Made by a program: the position numbers and the translations under genes. A stretch of DNA of 64,000 bases from Arthrobotrys musiformis. Its lineage: Eukaryota; Ascomycota; Orbiliomycetes; Orbiliales; Orbiliaceae. Where the stretch lies: NCBI GenBank assembly GCA_036971715.1, contig JAVHJL010000001.1, forward strand, positions 1,364,001 to 1,428,000, in the 5' to 3' direction. Shown here piece by piece: positions 34,184 to 45,310 of the stretch (the stretch's first letter is position 1; each line of letters starts with the position of its first letter). The notes under the pieces were generated by a model, which had not been told where the DNA came from, searched no databases, and saw only the letters and a list, made by a program, of their open reading frames with translations.

Positions 34184-37100
34184 ATGGCGGACGTCGACGA
34201 CATATTTGCCCACGTACCCCGGCGTACGGCATCAAAATGGTCGAAAAACGGGCCAGGAGACCTCGAAGACCTAGCCAAGGCCACCGCTGCAGCAAAGGAG
34301 GAAGCAGAAGACAGGTTATTCGCCGCCCAAAAGTCGAAAGCGCTGATGGATCAGAAGGCCCGAGAGTTTAAGATTTCCCATAGCCTGGTTGTTCTGTTTT
34401 TTTTGTGGGTGGCGTATACACAGCTTGTTGGGGTGTATTTGTTCACCAGAGGGTTTCTTTTGACTCGAAAAGTCCTCGAGGAGAAGTCGGAATGTAATGT
34501 TTCGCCATTGGGGGTTGGTGCATACCTTGGAGAACAGCAGGACGGGTGCTGGCACCCTAAGACGTTCGATAAGGCGGTTATTGTCATCATCGACGCTCTA
34601 AGATACGACTTTACAGTCCCGCAGCTGGACGCCAAGGGTGTGCCGTCAACGGAGCACTACCATAACAACTTCAAAACCGCCTACGAAATCGCAGTCAAAA
34701 ATCCGGAAAATGCATTTTTGGTCCCATTCATCGCTGATCCGCCGACAACGACGTTGCAGAGACTGAAGGGGCTGACGACGGGGACATTGCCGACTTTTAT
34801 GGACGCTGGATCGAATTTTGCAGGAACTGCTATTGACGAGGATAATTTGATCGACCAGCTGAACCGCACGGGGAAGAAAATTGCATTCATGGGGGATGAT
34901 ACATGGACCGCCCTCTTTCCCGGATATTTCGACATCGAGCATCCATACGAATCGCTGAATGTTTGGGATCTGCATACCGTTGACGAAGGCGTCCTGACGC
35001 ACATGTTCCCCCTCCTGCACCCGGATAACTCTTCATCGTGGGATGTTATGATTGGACATTTCTTGGGTGTGGATCATGCAGGCCATCGGTATGGCCCAGA
35101 TCACCCAGCTATGGCGGCGAAGCAAAAGCAGATGGATGTCTTTGTTCAAGACCTCATCAAAGCTGTGGATGATAATACCTTAGTAGTCGTCATGGGCGAT
35201 CACGGCATGGACCCAAAGGGTGACCACGGTGGTGAATCCCAACTGGAGCTGGAGGCAGCTTTATGGATGTACTCCAAAAAGGGAGTGTTTGGCAGGGTAC
35301 CGGGATTTGAAGTCCCACCGAAGAATGCGGAGGAAAGGAGCGTCGCCCAAATCGACTTGGTGCCCACACTAGCTTTGCTACTGGGTCTCCCAATACCATA
35401 TAATAACCTTGGAGGTCCAATACCAGAGGCGTTCGTCGGCCCAGAGAGTGACAAATGGGATAATCTTGCACACGTTGCGAGATTGACTAGTTCACAGATC
35501 GAAAATTACCAAAAGAGCTACGCTGGTGTCCGGGATGAGGACTTGAATACTGAGACAAAAACGACAAAACTATGGCGAGAGGCGGAGGAGAAGCTCAAAG
35601 TGGACCCAATACAAACGACACCAGATGCTTGGAAGGCAACATACGAGACATTCCTGACACATCAGAAGGAAACCTTGCATGTTTGCAAGGACTTATGGGC
35701 CCGGTTCGACCTCACAAGTATGCTGCTCGGTATCATAACTCTCGTCAGCAGCGTAGTCTCGATTTTGATATTCGCGAGAGGGATCTCGGGCGACTTGAAA
35801 GAGCTGACAGGATGGTTGGCCGGAAGATGTTTCGCCGGTACAGCTGCCGGCGGCCTGGCAGGATACGCTTTTCACTTTTCCGGGGTATCTGGACAGGGTG
35901 AATTGAAGCTTGCGCTCTTCGGATCGGCCGCCGGTGGACTCCTCGCTTTCTTTGCCAGTACGGCTGCGATCCATCGCAGGCTCCAACATATCTTCCCAAC
36001 CTCGATTTTTAGCGTCATGGCTCTCCTCTTCACAGTTCTCCAGGGGGTCATGTTCGCAGCGAACTCCTTCACAATATGGGAGGACCGTATCCTGACATTT
36101 TTCCTCACAAGCTTCGGCGCCGTTGCATTTTGTTATTCCTTTAGACAAGAGGACCCGGCGATGAGGACCCTAGGAGCCTCTCAGTCGATTATATTCATGG
36201 TTTTGACGAGGGTAGCCTCTTTCTCGAGATTGTGCCGAGAAGAGCAGATGCCCTACTGCGAGTCTACATACTACGCATCGGCAACCTCATCGGTTTCTTC
36301 ACCCTTGAGCCTGGTCCTTCTTTGTTTTATCGCGCTAGCCTTCCCGCCGATAGTCAAATCATACTACGCCGGTACCAAATCCTACGAAGGGCCAGCCCAA
36401 CTCTACATCGGCTTCGCCCTTCAATTCGGATTACTGTTTAACGCGGTATATTGGACATTAGATTCCGCCGACAACGGCGAATGGGTCGATATCCCCACCG
36501 CCTCCCTTAAACGTGCAAAACACACAATAGCACAAGTAGTCCTCGCCCTTGCCTTCGTCGCAGGAAACGTCTTCTTCGCCTGGGCACAACCCTGCCTCAA
36601 CATCGAGATCGAAGAAGGTCCTACAGCAACAGAAGCCGAAACCACCACCACTGCCGCCGCCAATAAACCAAACCGCAGCATGATCCTCCTCGGCTACGCA
36701 AACCTTCACGGCTCTCGCTCTTTCCTCCTTCCGCTAACATGGTACCTAGGCCTAGCTCTCCTCCAAAAACCCCTAGGCGGCGCATCCATGGCCGGTCTCC
36801 TCTGGCAGATCCTCGCATTGCTTGAAATCGTAGACTCGAACAACCTCTCCGACTCCCCTATAGGCCCCGTAATCCTCGCCATGCTGGGATCCTCCTACTT
36901 CTTCTCAACAGGCCATCAAGCAACCCTAAGCTCCATCCAATGGGAATCAGTCTTCATCCCCACAGACGCAATCCGCCAACCCTGGTCCGGACTACTATTC
37001 GCCGGCAACGAATGGGGCCCCCAAATCCTAGCCACGATAGCAGTGCCCACATTAGCATTATGGAAACAACCGGCCAAAGAGGCAGGATTGATGGGAAAGG

Positions 37101-37333
37101 TCGTCAGGGTCTGCGCTACTTATGTAGTTTACCACGCCACTATCGCGACTTGTACCGTACTCTGGGCAGCACATCTAAGAAGGCATTTGATGCTTTACAG
37201 AGTGTTTTCGCCGAGGTTCATGCTGGGTGCTCTGGTGCTGTTGATTTCGGATGTACTCATGGTATTTGTCGGGGTTATGAGCGTTCGATGGAACTTTTTG
37301 TCCGTGGGTGAGGTATTCGGATTGGTTAATTGA
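34184..37333 (+). CDS. GPI13: GPI ethanolamine-phosphate transferase 3 (PIG-O)
   Basis: ER membrane enzyme that adds the bridging phosphoethanolamine to the third mannose of GPI anchors, the link to proteins. Intronless, 1049 residues. A cytosolic N-terminus is followed by a membrane helix at about residues 66-88 and then the lumenal alkaline-phosphatase-like catalytic domain. Metal-site motifs are IIDALRYDFTVP (Asp137), TTTLQRLKGLTTGTLPTFMD, IGHFLGVDHAGHRYGPDHPAM and GDHGMDPKGDHGGES (338-352). These match the PIG-O subgroup (FxGVDHxGHR..P, GDHGM). The C-terminal 500 residues contain about a dozen hydrophobic helices. The absence of introns contrasts with neighbours. It is a sister of PIG-N (MCD4) and PIG-G (LAS21); the catalytic motifs favour PIG-O. 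Confidence 0.95.
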   Translation: MADVDDIFAHVPRRTASKWSKNGPGDLEDLAKATAAAKEEAEDRLFAAQKSKALMDQKAREFKISHSLVVLFFLWVAYTQLVGVYLFTRGFLLTRKVLEEKSECNVSPLGVGAYLGEQQDGCWHPKTFDKAVIVIIDALRYDFTVPQLDAKGVPSTEHYHNNFKTAYEIAVKNPENAFLVPFIADPPTTTLQRLKGLTTGTLPTFMDAGSNFAGTAIDEDNLIDQLNRTGKKIAFMGDDTWTALFPGYFDIEHPYESLNVWDLHTVDEGVLTHMFPLLHPDNSSSWDVMIGHFLGVDHAGHRYGPDHPAMAAKQKQMDVFVQDLIKAVDDNTLVVVMGDHGMDPKGDHGGESQLELEAALWMYSKKGVFGRVPGFEVPPKNAEERSVAQIDLVPTLALLLGLPIPYNNLGGPIPEAFVGPESDKWDNLAHVARLTSSQIENYQKSYAGVRDEDLNTETKTTKLWREAEEKLKVDPIQTTPDAWKATYETFLTHQKETLHVCKDLWARFDLTSMLLGIITLVSSVVSILIFARGISGDLKELTGWLAGRCFAGTAAGGLAGYAFHFSGVSGQGELKLALFGSAAGGLLAFFASTAAIHRRLQHIFPTSIFSVMALLFTVLQGVMFAANSFTIWEDRILTFFLTSFGAVAFCYSFRQEDPAMRTLGASQSIIFMVLTRVASFSRLCREEQMPYCESTYYASATSSVSSPLSLVLLCFIALAFPPIVKSYYAGTKSYEGPAQLYIGFALQFGLLFNAVYWTLDSADNGEWVDIPTASLKRAKHTIAQVVLALAFVAGNVFFAWAQPCLNIEIEEGPTATEAETTTTAAANKPNRSMILLGYANLHGSRSFLLPLTWYLGLALLQKPLGGASMAGLLWQILALLEIVDSNNLSDSPIGPVILAMLGSSYFFSTGHQATLSSIQWESVFIPTDAIRQPWSGLLFAGNEWGPQILATIAVPTLALWKQPAKEAGLMGKVVRVCATYVVYHATIATCTVLWAAHLRRHLMLYRVFSPRFMLGALVLLISDVLMVFVGVMSVRWNFLSVGEVFGLVN

Positions 37334-38236
37334 CAAGAGGGAGGATGTAAGGAGATGAGTTAATCTGAAGCTTGTGAATATTTTTCTTTATATCATTAAA
37401 TGGGAGTGTTAAAGTTCCCTTGCTTCTTTCTTGTGCATAGCCTTTTTTTCCTCTTCATCTTTTTCCTAGCTGCATGCGTCTAATATTTGCTACCATGGGC
37501 GAGTCTGTTAGAAACTTCAACCCTCTCGCACACCAATAATTACCTAGGCATATAAAACTAATCGATCCTAGCGGACAATGCCATTCGAATTCAGTGAAAT
37601 ACCATACCTACATCCGTAAAAACCTTAGAACTAGATCTATAGACCAGGTATAAAGTAAGGCCCAAAGAACACATTTAATAACCCATCTACATCACAGACA
37701 CACAATGGGTAGTTAAACCTCGAATTTAAAGACCAGAGAATTCTAGAATGCCATTCAGAAGCAAGTATTTATATATAAAAGAAAAGCCTTTTCTAAGGAA
37801 CAAATCATTATGTTATAATATGATAAAGCCCGCTTTCATTAGTGCTGAAATGATCAATGCCTAAGGTCTTTTTTTTAGTGTTTAAAATCAAAAGGCCAGC
37901 CGTGTACTTGTCTTTTCAAAACGTGAGTATGCCGCGAGGCAAAAGAAAGAGGGAGCGTATACGATGATGAAAACGATTTTATAACAAAAAAGCAAACGAG
38001 AGAATAAACATTCATGGAGACGTTTAGTTACGATGATGATGCAAAGTGATAAAAGCAATCATTAGTGCGTACGGCGCATAGCGCAGGGTTGGGCGATGCA
38101 AGGTTAACAAAACAGAGCAGAGGAAACAATGAAGGTGTATGTAGTGGGATAATATAGTATATGTAAAAAAACGAATGTAAGTATCGAGAGACCAGTCCAT
38201 GGCTCGGCGGATTCAGGGAGGAAAGTCCCCGGTCGT
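37334..38236. other. Convergent intergenic region GPI13 / CorA
   Basis: About 900 bp of AT-rich 3' flanks for two convergent genes. No gene or distinct element is seen. Confidence 0.45.
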
Positions 38237-40250
38237 CTAGATGTACTTGAGCTTTCGGGCGGCAACCAAGCTGGTAACAACGAATGCAATGATAATACCA
38301 ATGATTCCGAAGAACCAAGCAAGGCTGTCGGTATCCCGACCCGGAACCGGCACGTTCATACCGAAGAGACCGCAGATAAGATTCAACGGGACGAGAACGG
38401 TAGCAATGACTGTAATCTTCCCCAAAACCTCGTTGGTCCTGTTGTTGCTTTCCATATGGTCCACTGAAAGCTGTGCGAGGTAGTTGCTATGCGATCTAGA
38501 TAGCATTTTCTCGAAGTGACTGAGATTGCCCATCATAGTAATGACGTGATCTTGAATGTCACCGAGATAGAGACCGATATCACTACGGGGAGTGACTGAG
38601 TATTGTTCGTTGCAGCGCTTTGCGAACCCCTTGATGACATCGGCTTTGCCCCCGAGAAGGCGCATGAGGGTCATGACTTTCTTGCGGCAGTCTCCAATTC
38701 GCTTCAACATAACGGAGAAGTCGGAAGAGCGGGCTACAAACACTGCATCCTCAATTGCATCGGTCTCCTTCTCGATTTCGTGAATGACAGGACCAAAGGA
38801 GTCGGTAATGTCATCGCTGTAAAGATCGTTAGCTGTATACCCAAGGGAATCCGGTGTTTCTAAGAAGGATAGATTCTTACATCATAGCGTAGCAAATCCA
38901 ATCCGAAGACAGGGCAACGTAGTCTCTCAGCTGCCTAATACGCTTCCTCACATTGGAAGCGTGGGGATAAGGCGAAAAGTGGAAGCTAAGAACGCCGCCA
39001 CGGAATACCACGAGGTAGACATTAGTTGGTTCGAGGAAATCCTCGCTCTCTTCGTCGGTGATGAAGGAGCGGAATGAGACGAAATAGTAGCTTCGGAAAA
39101 GTTCGACCTTTTCACGGGTTTCTTGGACACGGATATCCTCATAGGTCAAAGGATGGAGAGAAAATGCACGCCAAATCATTTTCATCTCAGCCTCAGTGGG
39201 ACACTCGACATCTAACCACCAAACATTGTCCTCGCCGCCAAAGAGGCCCTCGAAGGTCTCACCATCACCGATCAAAGACGGGAAGTTCGCGGCATGGACA
39301 GTACCCTCCAGTTCTGAGCTAAAGAAACTGAACCTGTCCGGCTGCTGCATGGCACGTCCCTTCTTCTTGGTGCGAGTGATGCTACCATTGGGGTCCTTTT
39401 CGTTATAGGTGATGCTCTCGTCATCATCATCATCGTCATCTTCGACAGCACACTCGTCTGGGGGCGGAGTACGCTTAAATTTAAACGGGATGGTCTGCCT
39501 TGAGTAAGTGTTTTGCACACTAGCAGAGCTCATCTTGCGGCGACGTTGGGCTGACCGAAATTGGATTTGGCTTTGCTGGGTGATGAAGTCTTCCATCTCG
39601 TCGAAATCGATCTTCCATTGAGTTAGAGCATCAGGCATCGGAAAGCAGACATCATTTTCGGCCTTCTCTGGAGTCTCATCGCCGGAGTTTGTTGCGTGAA
39701 GGACCTCAAAGCTCGGTGCCCTACGGGATGCCGATCTCCTCAGGGAGCCAAGTTCGGATGGAGCATATTGGCTACTGATTGTCCCCGAACGATCCTTGCG
39801 ACGGGCAGTTGCAAATGCGTCAATTGAGTTTGGCGGGGATGGTGAACGGGACCTGGCCTCCTCGACTTCGATAGCGAATGTCGGTTGGTTGATCTGTTGA
39901 CGACGAGCGACGCTTTCTCCTCGCGGCCTGTTCTTAGTCGGACTAGCCGTGGGTTCGAAGTCGTATCGAGCAGGCGAGAGATGGTCATCGTCAGACGAAT
40001 CCTCCAAGACAACATTTCCAACTATTACGTCGTCGGATGACTGCGAGTTCCTTCGAATGGCCTCATCCAATTGATATTCAAACTGAGCGGTGAATTCTTG
40101 TTCGGCAATCTCTGGCGTACAGCTTGGGCGTCGACCAGAAGGAACGGTAATGGTATTGTGCCTAGGCAATGAGTGAGGCTGATGACGGTGGTCATTGAGG
40201 TCCTCTCGGAAGCTGCGAGCTTCGGTTGGGAGGCTTGTTGGCTCTGCCAT
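38237..40250 (-). CDS. CorA-family Mg2+ transporter (Alr1/Mnr2 type)
   Basis: Divalent-metal channel of the CorA superfamily, located in the plasma or vacuolar membrane. Two exons, 40250-38881 and 38816-38237, join across a 64-bp intron to 649 residues. The N-terminal 280 residues are Ser/Arg-rich and acidic (DDDDDDDES), a cytosolic regulatory region. The CorA core starts at about 310 with WLDVECPTEAEMKMIWRAF and HPLTYEDI. It continues with YYFVSFRSF and the long stalk helix (HEIEKETDAIEDAVFVARS), and ends with two helices. The signature GMN is at residues 609-611 in LNLICGLFGMNVPVPG. The C-terminus ends in a basic stop (ARKLKYI). Plasma-membrane Alr1 and vacuolar Mnr2 cannot be separated by eye. 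Confidence 0.9.
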
Positions 40251-41145
40251 GTTAAATACTTTGTGAATTGTACTACCCTTGAATTATAAATATTGGCGCT
40301 GCTGACAGATAACCCAAGCTACCTGGCTTATGGGTGTTTTAGTCGAGTAATTGACGAGGGGCTTCAGCAAGGAGGACCTGAGAATGCACATTGTTAGCTC
40401 ATCGTCAGGGCAAAGGAAGAGAAGTCAAAAGAAAAAAGAAAAGAAGACATACCACCAGCAATCCTAGCGCTTGTGTGCCCTGGAGTTGACCTTTAACAAG
40501 TGAGCCAGCTGGGCAGGCTGCTCATCTCACACGAGCCGTCAATTGGAATGATTCTTGACTGAGGGAAGGCGTCCCCTCAAGGTTGCAATTGACGAGCGAG
40601 AGCGTGCGCGTGTTCAGGAACTTGAACCGGGAAGAATAGGTCAACTTATCCCATCGAGGCGGCTACCCCGTGAGAACTGATACCGACGACAGAGAGACCG
40701 ATGGTACGGCAGAAGTTGTACAGGCTGTGGCGATTAAGGTTGATATGTGTCGGCCAAGTTATGGAGGCTTTTTGATATCTCCGCAGACCATAGGGCGTGG
40801 TCCAAGGAGAGGGTAGGAGAATGAGAACTTGAGAGAGCTGTTAACCGCCAACTTGGTAACCACGACGTTTGGTAACGCCGCCTAGAAATCTACGGTTGTG
40901 GATATGCAGCGTCCCGCACCCGATGCCCTGCGTCTGAACCGTAGAGGAAAGAGATGCCGGCCGGTAGGCTGCAGATAAACTAGTTTCTTGGGAGCGATTG
41001 GGCGAGAGACGGAACGGAAAGTCTAAACAGACGACCGGAAATGCAGCGACAGAATGAACTTTCTAAGTAATTCCGAATGAGAATTCCGTCCGGTTCTAAA
41101 ACAGTCTAAATTTAAATTTAAGTCGGGATTCAAGTCCGAGGTTTC

Positions 41146-41214
41146 GAAGTTGAAGTTGAAGTTAAGTTGAAGTTGAAGTTGAGGTTCAAATTGATGTTGA
41201 TGTTGATGTTGATG
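41146..41214 (-). repeat. Sense-oriented CTTCAA/CATCAA repeat upstream of CorA
   Basis: Tandem GAAGTT then GATGTT units on the plus strand. They read CTTCAA and CATCAA on the minus strand, which is the coding strand of the downstream CorA gene. The unit matches the repeats upstream of PUF3 and of the 61985 gene. Confidence 0.75.
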
Positions 41215-41874
41215 TCGACCCCTTCCAAACAAAAAAAAAACCACACCGACAACGACGACGACTGCGACTTCCTGATACTGAAACCCCAAAAGGATACGCT
41301 GAGGCTACTGGCTAATCGGACTGCGACTCAAATCTGGATTTTCGAATTTGTTTTATTTGGAGACAGAACAAGTCTGCAAGCGGTTTGGTGCTGATATGGG
41401 AAATATGAACAGATGAAGTGAGGGAAATGGAGGAAACGAGAGGATTGGAATGTGCCCAGAATTATATTGTCAGAACAAACGGGCCAAAAAAAAAAAAAAA
41501 AACTCAGAGCAGAAAAAGGAAAGGCAGCTGGGTCAGCTAAGTTTAACCCCCCATAACCCCCCATGCAAGGAAAAGGCAAGGCAGGATGGCAAGGGCCAGG
41601 CCGGGATTCGGACTATTTTGTCTGGGGCTAAAACTACTTCACAATAACTCATTGACTAACTAACTGTTGCATGCAGGGAAGATTTTTAAGGCAAGCTTGA
41701 GGAGGGACTCTTATACGGCCGCTTCGACTGTGTCGCTTTCGGCGGCATACATGCATCGACATACATCTGTGTATGTATGTATGTACTGTGCGTCCATTGT
41801 GTGTGCATTTCTATGCAATATCATGCATACAGGAAGGTATCATCGTTGATATCAACCCTACATTCATTAACATC

Positions 41875-41910
41875 ATTCGTTCGTTCGTTCGTTCGTTCGT
41901 TCGTTCGTTC
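41875..41910. repeat. TTCG tetranucleotide microsatellite
   Basis: About nine uninterrupted TTCG copies in non-coding DNA. Likely length-polymorphic. Confidence 0.85.
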
Positions 41911-42635
41911 ACTCGCCAGCCCGTGAGGACAGGACGAGATGATAAGAGAGAGGGAGGATCCATTCGGTTTACGGCGAACACTGCATTGATTGATACTACC
42001 ACTGCAGGCGGGATATTAATGGCACAACATATGCCCACCATCCCTCCCTCATAGTCACGGAACGGCGGTGGTTGTCACTCCTTTCGCCTTCGCGAACAAA
42101 CGAGTGTGTGATAGTTATTGAGTCCAATATGGTAATCCTGCTCACCCAACCCTGATTTTTGGCCGGTTCGTTCTTATCTCTCTCATACCACTCGCCTGGA
42201 CCACATTTCAAGGTTCTGGGAAATGATTGAACGGTTTAATTTTGCACTCCGCAGCACAAAGGAAAGAGCACGACCCAGGAAAGGGAGGAGAAAGAGGAGA
42301 AAGAGGTTTCAGACCGGCCCATTATCATCCATCCATCCAACATTCAACTATGTGCTGGACCCTCCTGGTCTGATTGTGTATTGGCCTCCTGTGTCTTCCT
42401 CTATCCGATTTCGATTTGTGATATGATATCAATCAAATCCACATTGATATTACTTATTCACTATTACTCGAACCTAAAAGACTGCAAAACCGGCCGAAAA
42501 ATCCCTCGCATCGCCGTTTTTAGAGATGGCCTCTCCTCTCGCCAGCCTCTTATTCGGCCTCTAACATGATCTAGTCTTCCAGCGCTGCCGTTGTTTCTCG
42601 ATTCATTGTTGTAAGAGAAACTGTTCCCCAGTTTC

Positions 42636-42938
42636 TTATCTCGTAATATTTTTATCAACCGCTTCTCGAACCTTTTTTTTAAGGCAAGCAAAAAATTTTC
42701 CCACACAATAAAAAACTGACGACTTTTTTTTTTCAGCCCATGCGCTCCTCCTGAAGTTTTGCTGCAGCGGTTGCCAAGTGCAAGTTGTTTCGCTCAGCTC
42801 CGCTTTGATAATGATATCAACCGCCAGTGAAGCCGTCGGCCTACTCTCTTCGTTCGGACTCACCTTTTCAAACATGTGCATGTGGCCAGACTTATGACGA
42901 AATGCAACCTCTTCGTCCGAAGACTTGCCGCTGAACAT
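42636..42938 (-). CDS. Possible small hypothetical protein
   Basis: ATG-initiated frame of 100 codons. Its first 25 residues (MFSGKSSDEEVAFRHKSGHM and following) end in a strong donor-like GTGAGT, and a CTGCAG acceptor lies about 100 bp on in the same phase. The protein is therefore about 100 residues unspliced or about 65 spliced. The C-terminal part is basic (FFACLKKKVREAVDKNITR). No domain is recognised and no neighbour suggests a role. It could be a chance frame in the region between TACO1 and CorA. Confidence 0.22.
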   Translation of the reverse strand: MFSGKSSDEEVAFRHKSGHMHMFEKVSPNEESRPTASLAVDIIIKAELSETTCTWQPLQQNFRRSAWAEKKKSSVFYCVGKFFACLKKKVREAVDKNITR

Positions 42939-43470
42939 AAAAGGGTCCCTTTTATTGGACACATGCGTGGAGATATGCTCAGGTCAGCAAAAAAAAGCTT
43001 TTCCTGGGCTTTCTGGGCTGGCCGTGCTTGAGAATCGGTCTTCAAGAACCATGTTCCTTACATGCATCGAAAAATTCCCTTTGCCCCGGCCTCCCCGTGG
43101 CCAAGTGCACCCGGGAAATGCACGCCAAGTGGACATTCCTATTAGTCAGAGCCGTTTCGTTGATGCGGCCGGATTTATTCAATGTAACGGTCTTTTAGAA
43201 GTTTGAATGTTCTGTTGTGGAGACATCCATTGTCTATAATACGAGGGTGATTGCACTCACACCCTATACTCTGAGGGGCAATATTTATGTACAGATGTGT
43301 TCGAGAGGATACGGATTACTAGTACAGTCATTCCGTGAAAACTGCAACAACCGCATCAGCCGTTTAGATCTTTTCGAGGCTCTTGCTCTTCTAGATCAAC
43401 AATTGCGCATATTGCATGCGCAGTCAACCTCTTTCAAGGGCAAATTTCTTTTGAAGATTTCGAAATTTCG
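42939..43470. other. 3' flank of TACO1
   Basis: About 530 bp downstream of the TACO1 stop on its coding strand. Apart from the Puf3-type octamer at 43286-43293 nothing is recognised. Plus-strand frames overlapping it lack support. Confidence 0.4.
43286..43293 (-). promoter_or_regulatory. Puf3-type element (TGTACATA) in the putative TACO1 3' UTR
   Basis: Perfect match to the TGTANATA consensus on the coding strand, about 180 nt past the TACO1 stop codon, a plausible 3'-UTR distance. Puf3 proteins bind this octamer in mRNAs for mitochondrial proteins, and TACO1 is one. Whether the transcript reaches this far is not shown. Confidence 0.35.
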
Positions 43471-44844
43471 TCACTCCGTCAGCACAATTTCGTGCTTTGG
43501 AGGCTCGTAACTTGACCATCTCAAGTTGCTATAAATTTCGGTGACATCCGAACAATCTTCTAATTTGTCCACAAAGGTCCTGAAGGCATCTCCCGCCTCG
43601 CTATCGTCCTCGACTTGAACATGATCCGAAGGATAATATTTCATTCCAGTTTTCGTCACAGACCAACCTTCCGGTAATACCTTTTGCATTTCCTCAACGA
43701 GCTGCATTGGCGGCTCTGAGTATTCGACTCGGGCTTCCCATGTCGATGTTTCACCAGGAAGAAGGCCAACATATTCAATTGGCAATTCAAGGACTGGGTC
43801 TTCAAGTGCCGCCGTTTGACTTTCTGGTGACAAGTCCTCGGGCCCAGTCAAGTGCATATAAGGATGTTTCACAAACAAATACGACACCGGCGTTAGCTTC
43901 CCTCCAGCTTTGTTGATAATCAGCCGAACATCTTGAAGTGTCCTGCCGTTACCGTTAGGCCTGAAATCTCTGCACACAAAAAATAAAAAACCCTTTTTTC
44001 TACCGGAACGTACCTTAGCTTGTTATCCGTTACACATTCGCTAGTTTTTTCCTTTATTAGTCTCAGATTCGTCACGATAAAATCCGCGGGTTGAGGGCCT
44101 TACACTATGAAAGAGACACCTTCCTGTGTCATGCCTTCGATGTTTACCGTCTCGAGCGGTTTGCCCGATATCGACAGGCCCTGTCCCCGTTTAACAGCAT
44201 TTTCCATACTGGTTCCGCTCATACCAGCTGGGCGCCATGAAAAGTTAACTCCTGATATTTTCTTTCTCTCGCTTGGGCTAAAAAATTAAGGCGTGGGGTT
44301 CGAGAGTTCTCACACATTTTTTGGCTTGGTCTAGCAGAAGCTTCAATCGACCATTTGTCTTTGGATCCGCCCCATAACCTATATGTAGAAAAAATATAAG
44401 TGCTATTTAGCATATAATCTCCAAAATGAAGCAATCGAAGGTGTATTTCTGGTGACATACGTTTTGTATATTCAGTAATCTGCTCGGAAAGCTTTGAAAA
44501 TGAATTTGCCTTGTTTGCATCTTTCTTGCCTTTATCATGACGAATTTTACTCCATTTGTTATGGCCTGTTCCCGATTTTATATTGGATATCAATTAGCCC
44601 TTACAGCTCCTTCAACTGTAGTAATTGGATGAATAGTGAGCAGGCGCCTCCACTGACCGGATTGACAATGAGGGGATACACAAAAGGTCCTGATTGTAGA
44701 TGTAATATCGTGATCAAAGAGCCGAGTCGATGTTCTCAAACTTGGTCTAGTGCTTTGAATCGCGACTGCTAAAAGCCCATTGGCACAATAACCCGGGGCC
44801 ACCCGCCGTAGAACTCGAAGGGGTCGATATACATGCACCGACAT
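43471..44844 (-). CDS. TACO1: Mitochondrial translation activator TACO1 (YebC family)
   Basis: YebC/TACO1 family protein; in animals it activates COX1 translation in mitochondria, and the yeast relative (Dpc29) assists mitochondrial translation. Six exons: 44844-44658, 44565-44461, 44378-44316, 44227-44104, 44040-44014 and 43969-43471. They give 334 residues. The N-terminal 60 residues (MSVHVYRPLRVLRRVAPGY) are Arg-rich with no acids early on, a mitochondrial presequence. The hallmark SGHNKWSKIRHDKGKKDANK follows, created by the first splice junction. Then come SGMSGTSMENAVKRGQG, ECVTDNKLRDFRPNGNGRT, VRLIINKAGGKLTPVSYLF and a C-terminal domain with LPEGWSVTKTGMKYYP. The 27-nt fifth exon is the smallest. 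Divergent from LAA1 with a 466-bp shared promoter. Confidence 0.92.
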
Positions 44845-45310
44845 CCTGCATCTGAATACCGAGAGTCCGGATACTCCGCAAACCGTTCATGCGAAAAGGC
44901 AGAAATTGGTGGCAGAATCGATATGTATCGATATCAAATATTCGGAACCGAAAGTCTTGAAGTTTTATAGTTGCCAAGCCCGAGCTCAAACCACACAACG
45001 CAACTGCCATTCGAGCTGGAGATAGCAATTAGCTGCTTTCGGAGCTGCTCTGACGAACCACACCGTTGGCCTCCTCTCCGTTCAAGCTCCCATACGTACA
45101 GCTATTATTACCTAACTTGTCACCAATTCCGAACACCCGATACCTGCGATTCCGAGCTAGCTTGGAGTCTTAATCGAACGTATGACCTTATACTGCGACT
45201 CCATCCCATGATCGTTAAGAACGCGACGTTGACGAAACCCGTAGATACGCGAGAGATAGAGAGAGGGGGGTTGCATACGTCCCCTATAAGGCGATTTACC
45301 CACTCTCAGG
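44845..45310. other. Divergent promoter TACO1 / LAA1
   Basis: A 466-bp bidirectional promoter region between a mitochondrial and a trafficking gene. A minus-strand frame overlaps it but disagrees with the TACO1 splice structure. No specific element is recognised. Confidence 0.4.

Larger units (their letters stand above)
40251..42635. other. Upstream region of the CorA transporter
   Basis: About 2.4 kb without a supportable gene. It contains the CorA 5' leader with a CTTCAA-type repeat (41146-41214), an A homopolymer near 41486-41503, and a TTCG tetranucleotide run (41875-41910). Open frames at 41041-41289 only translate the repeat. Confidence 0.45.

Noticed and set aside
41041..41289. Minus-strand open frame of 88 codons
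   Set aside because: Most of it translates the CTTCAA/CATCAA repeat and flanking homopolymers.
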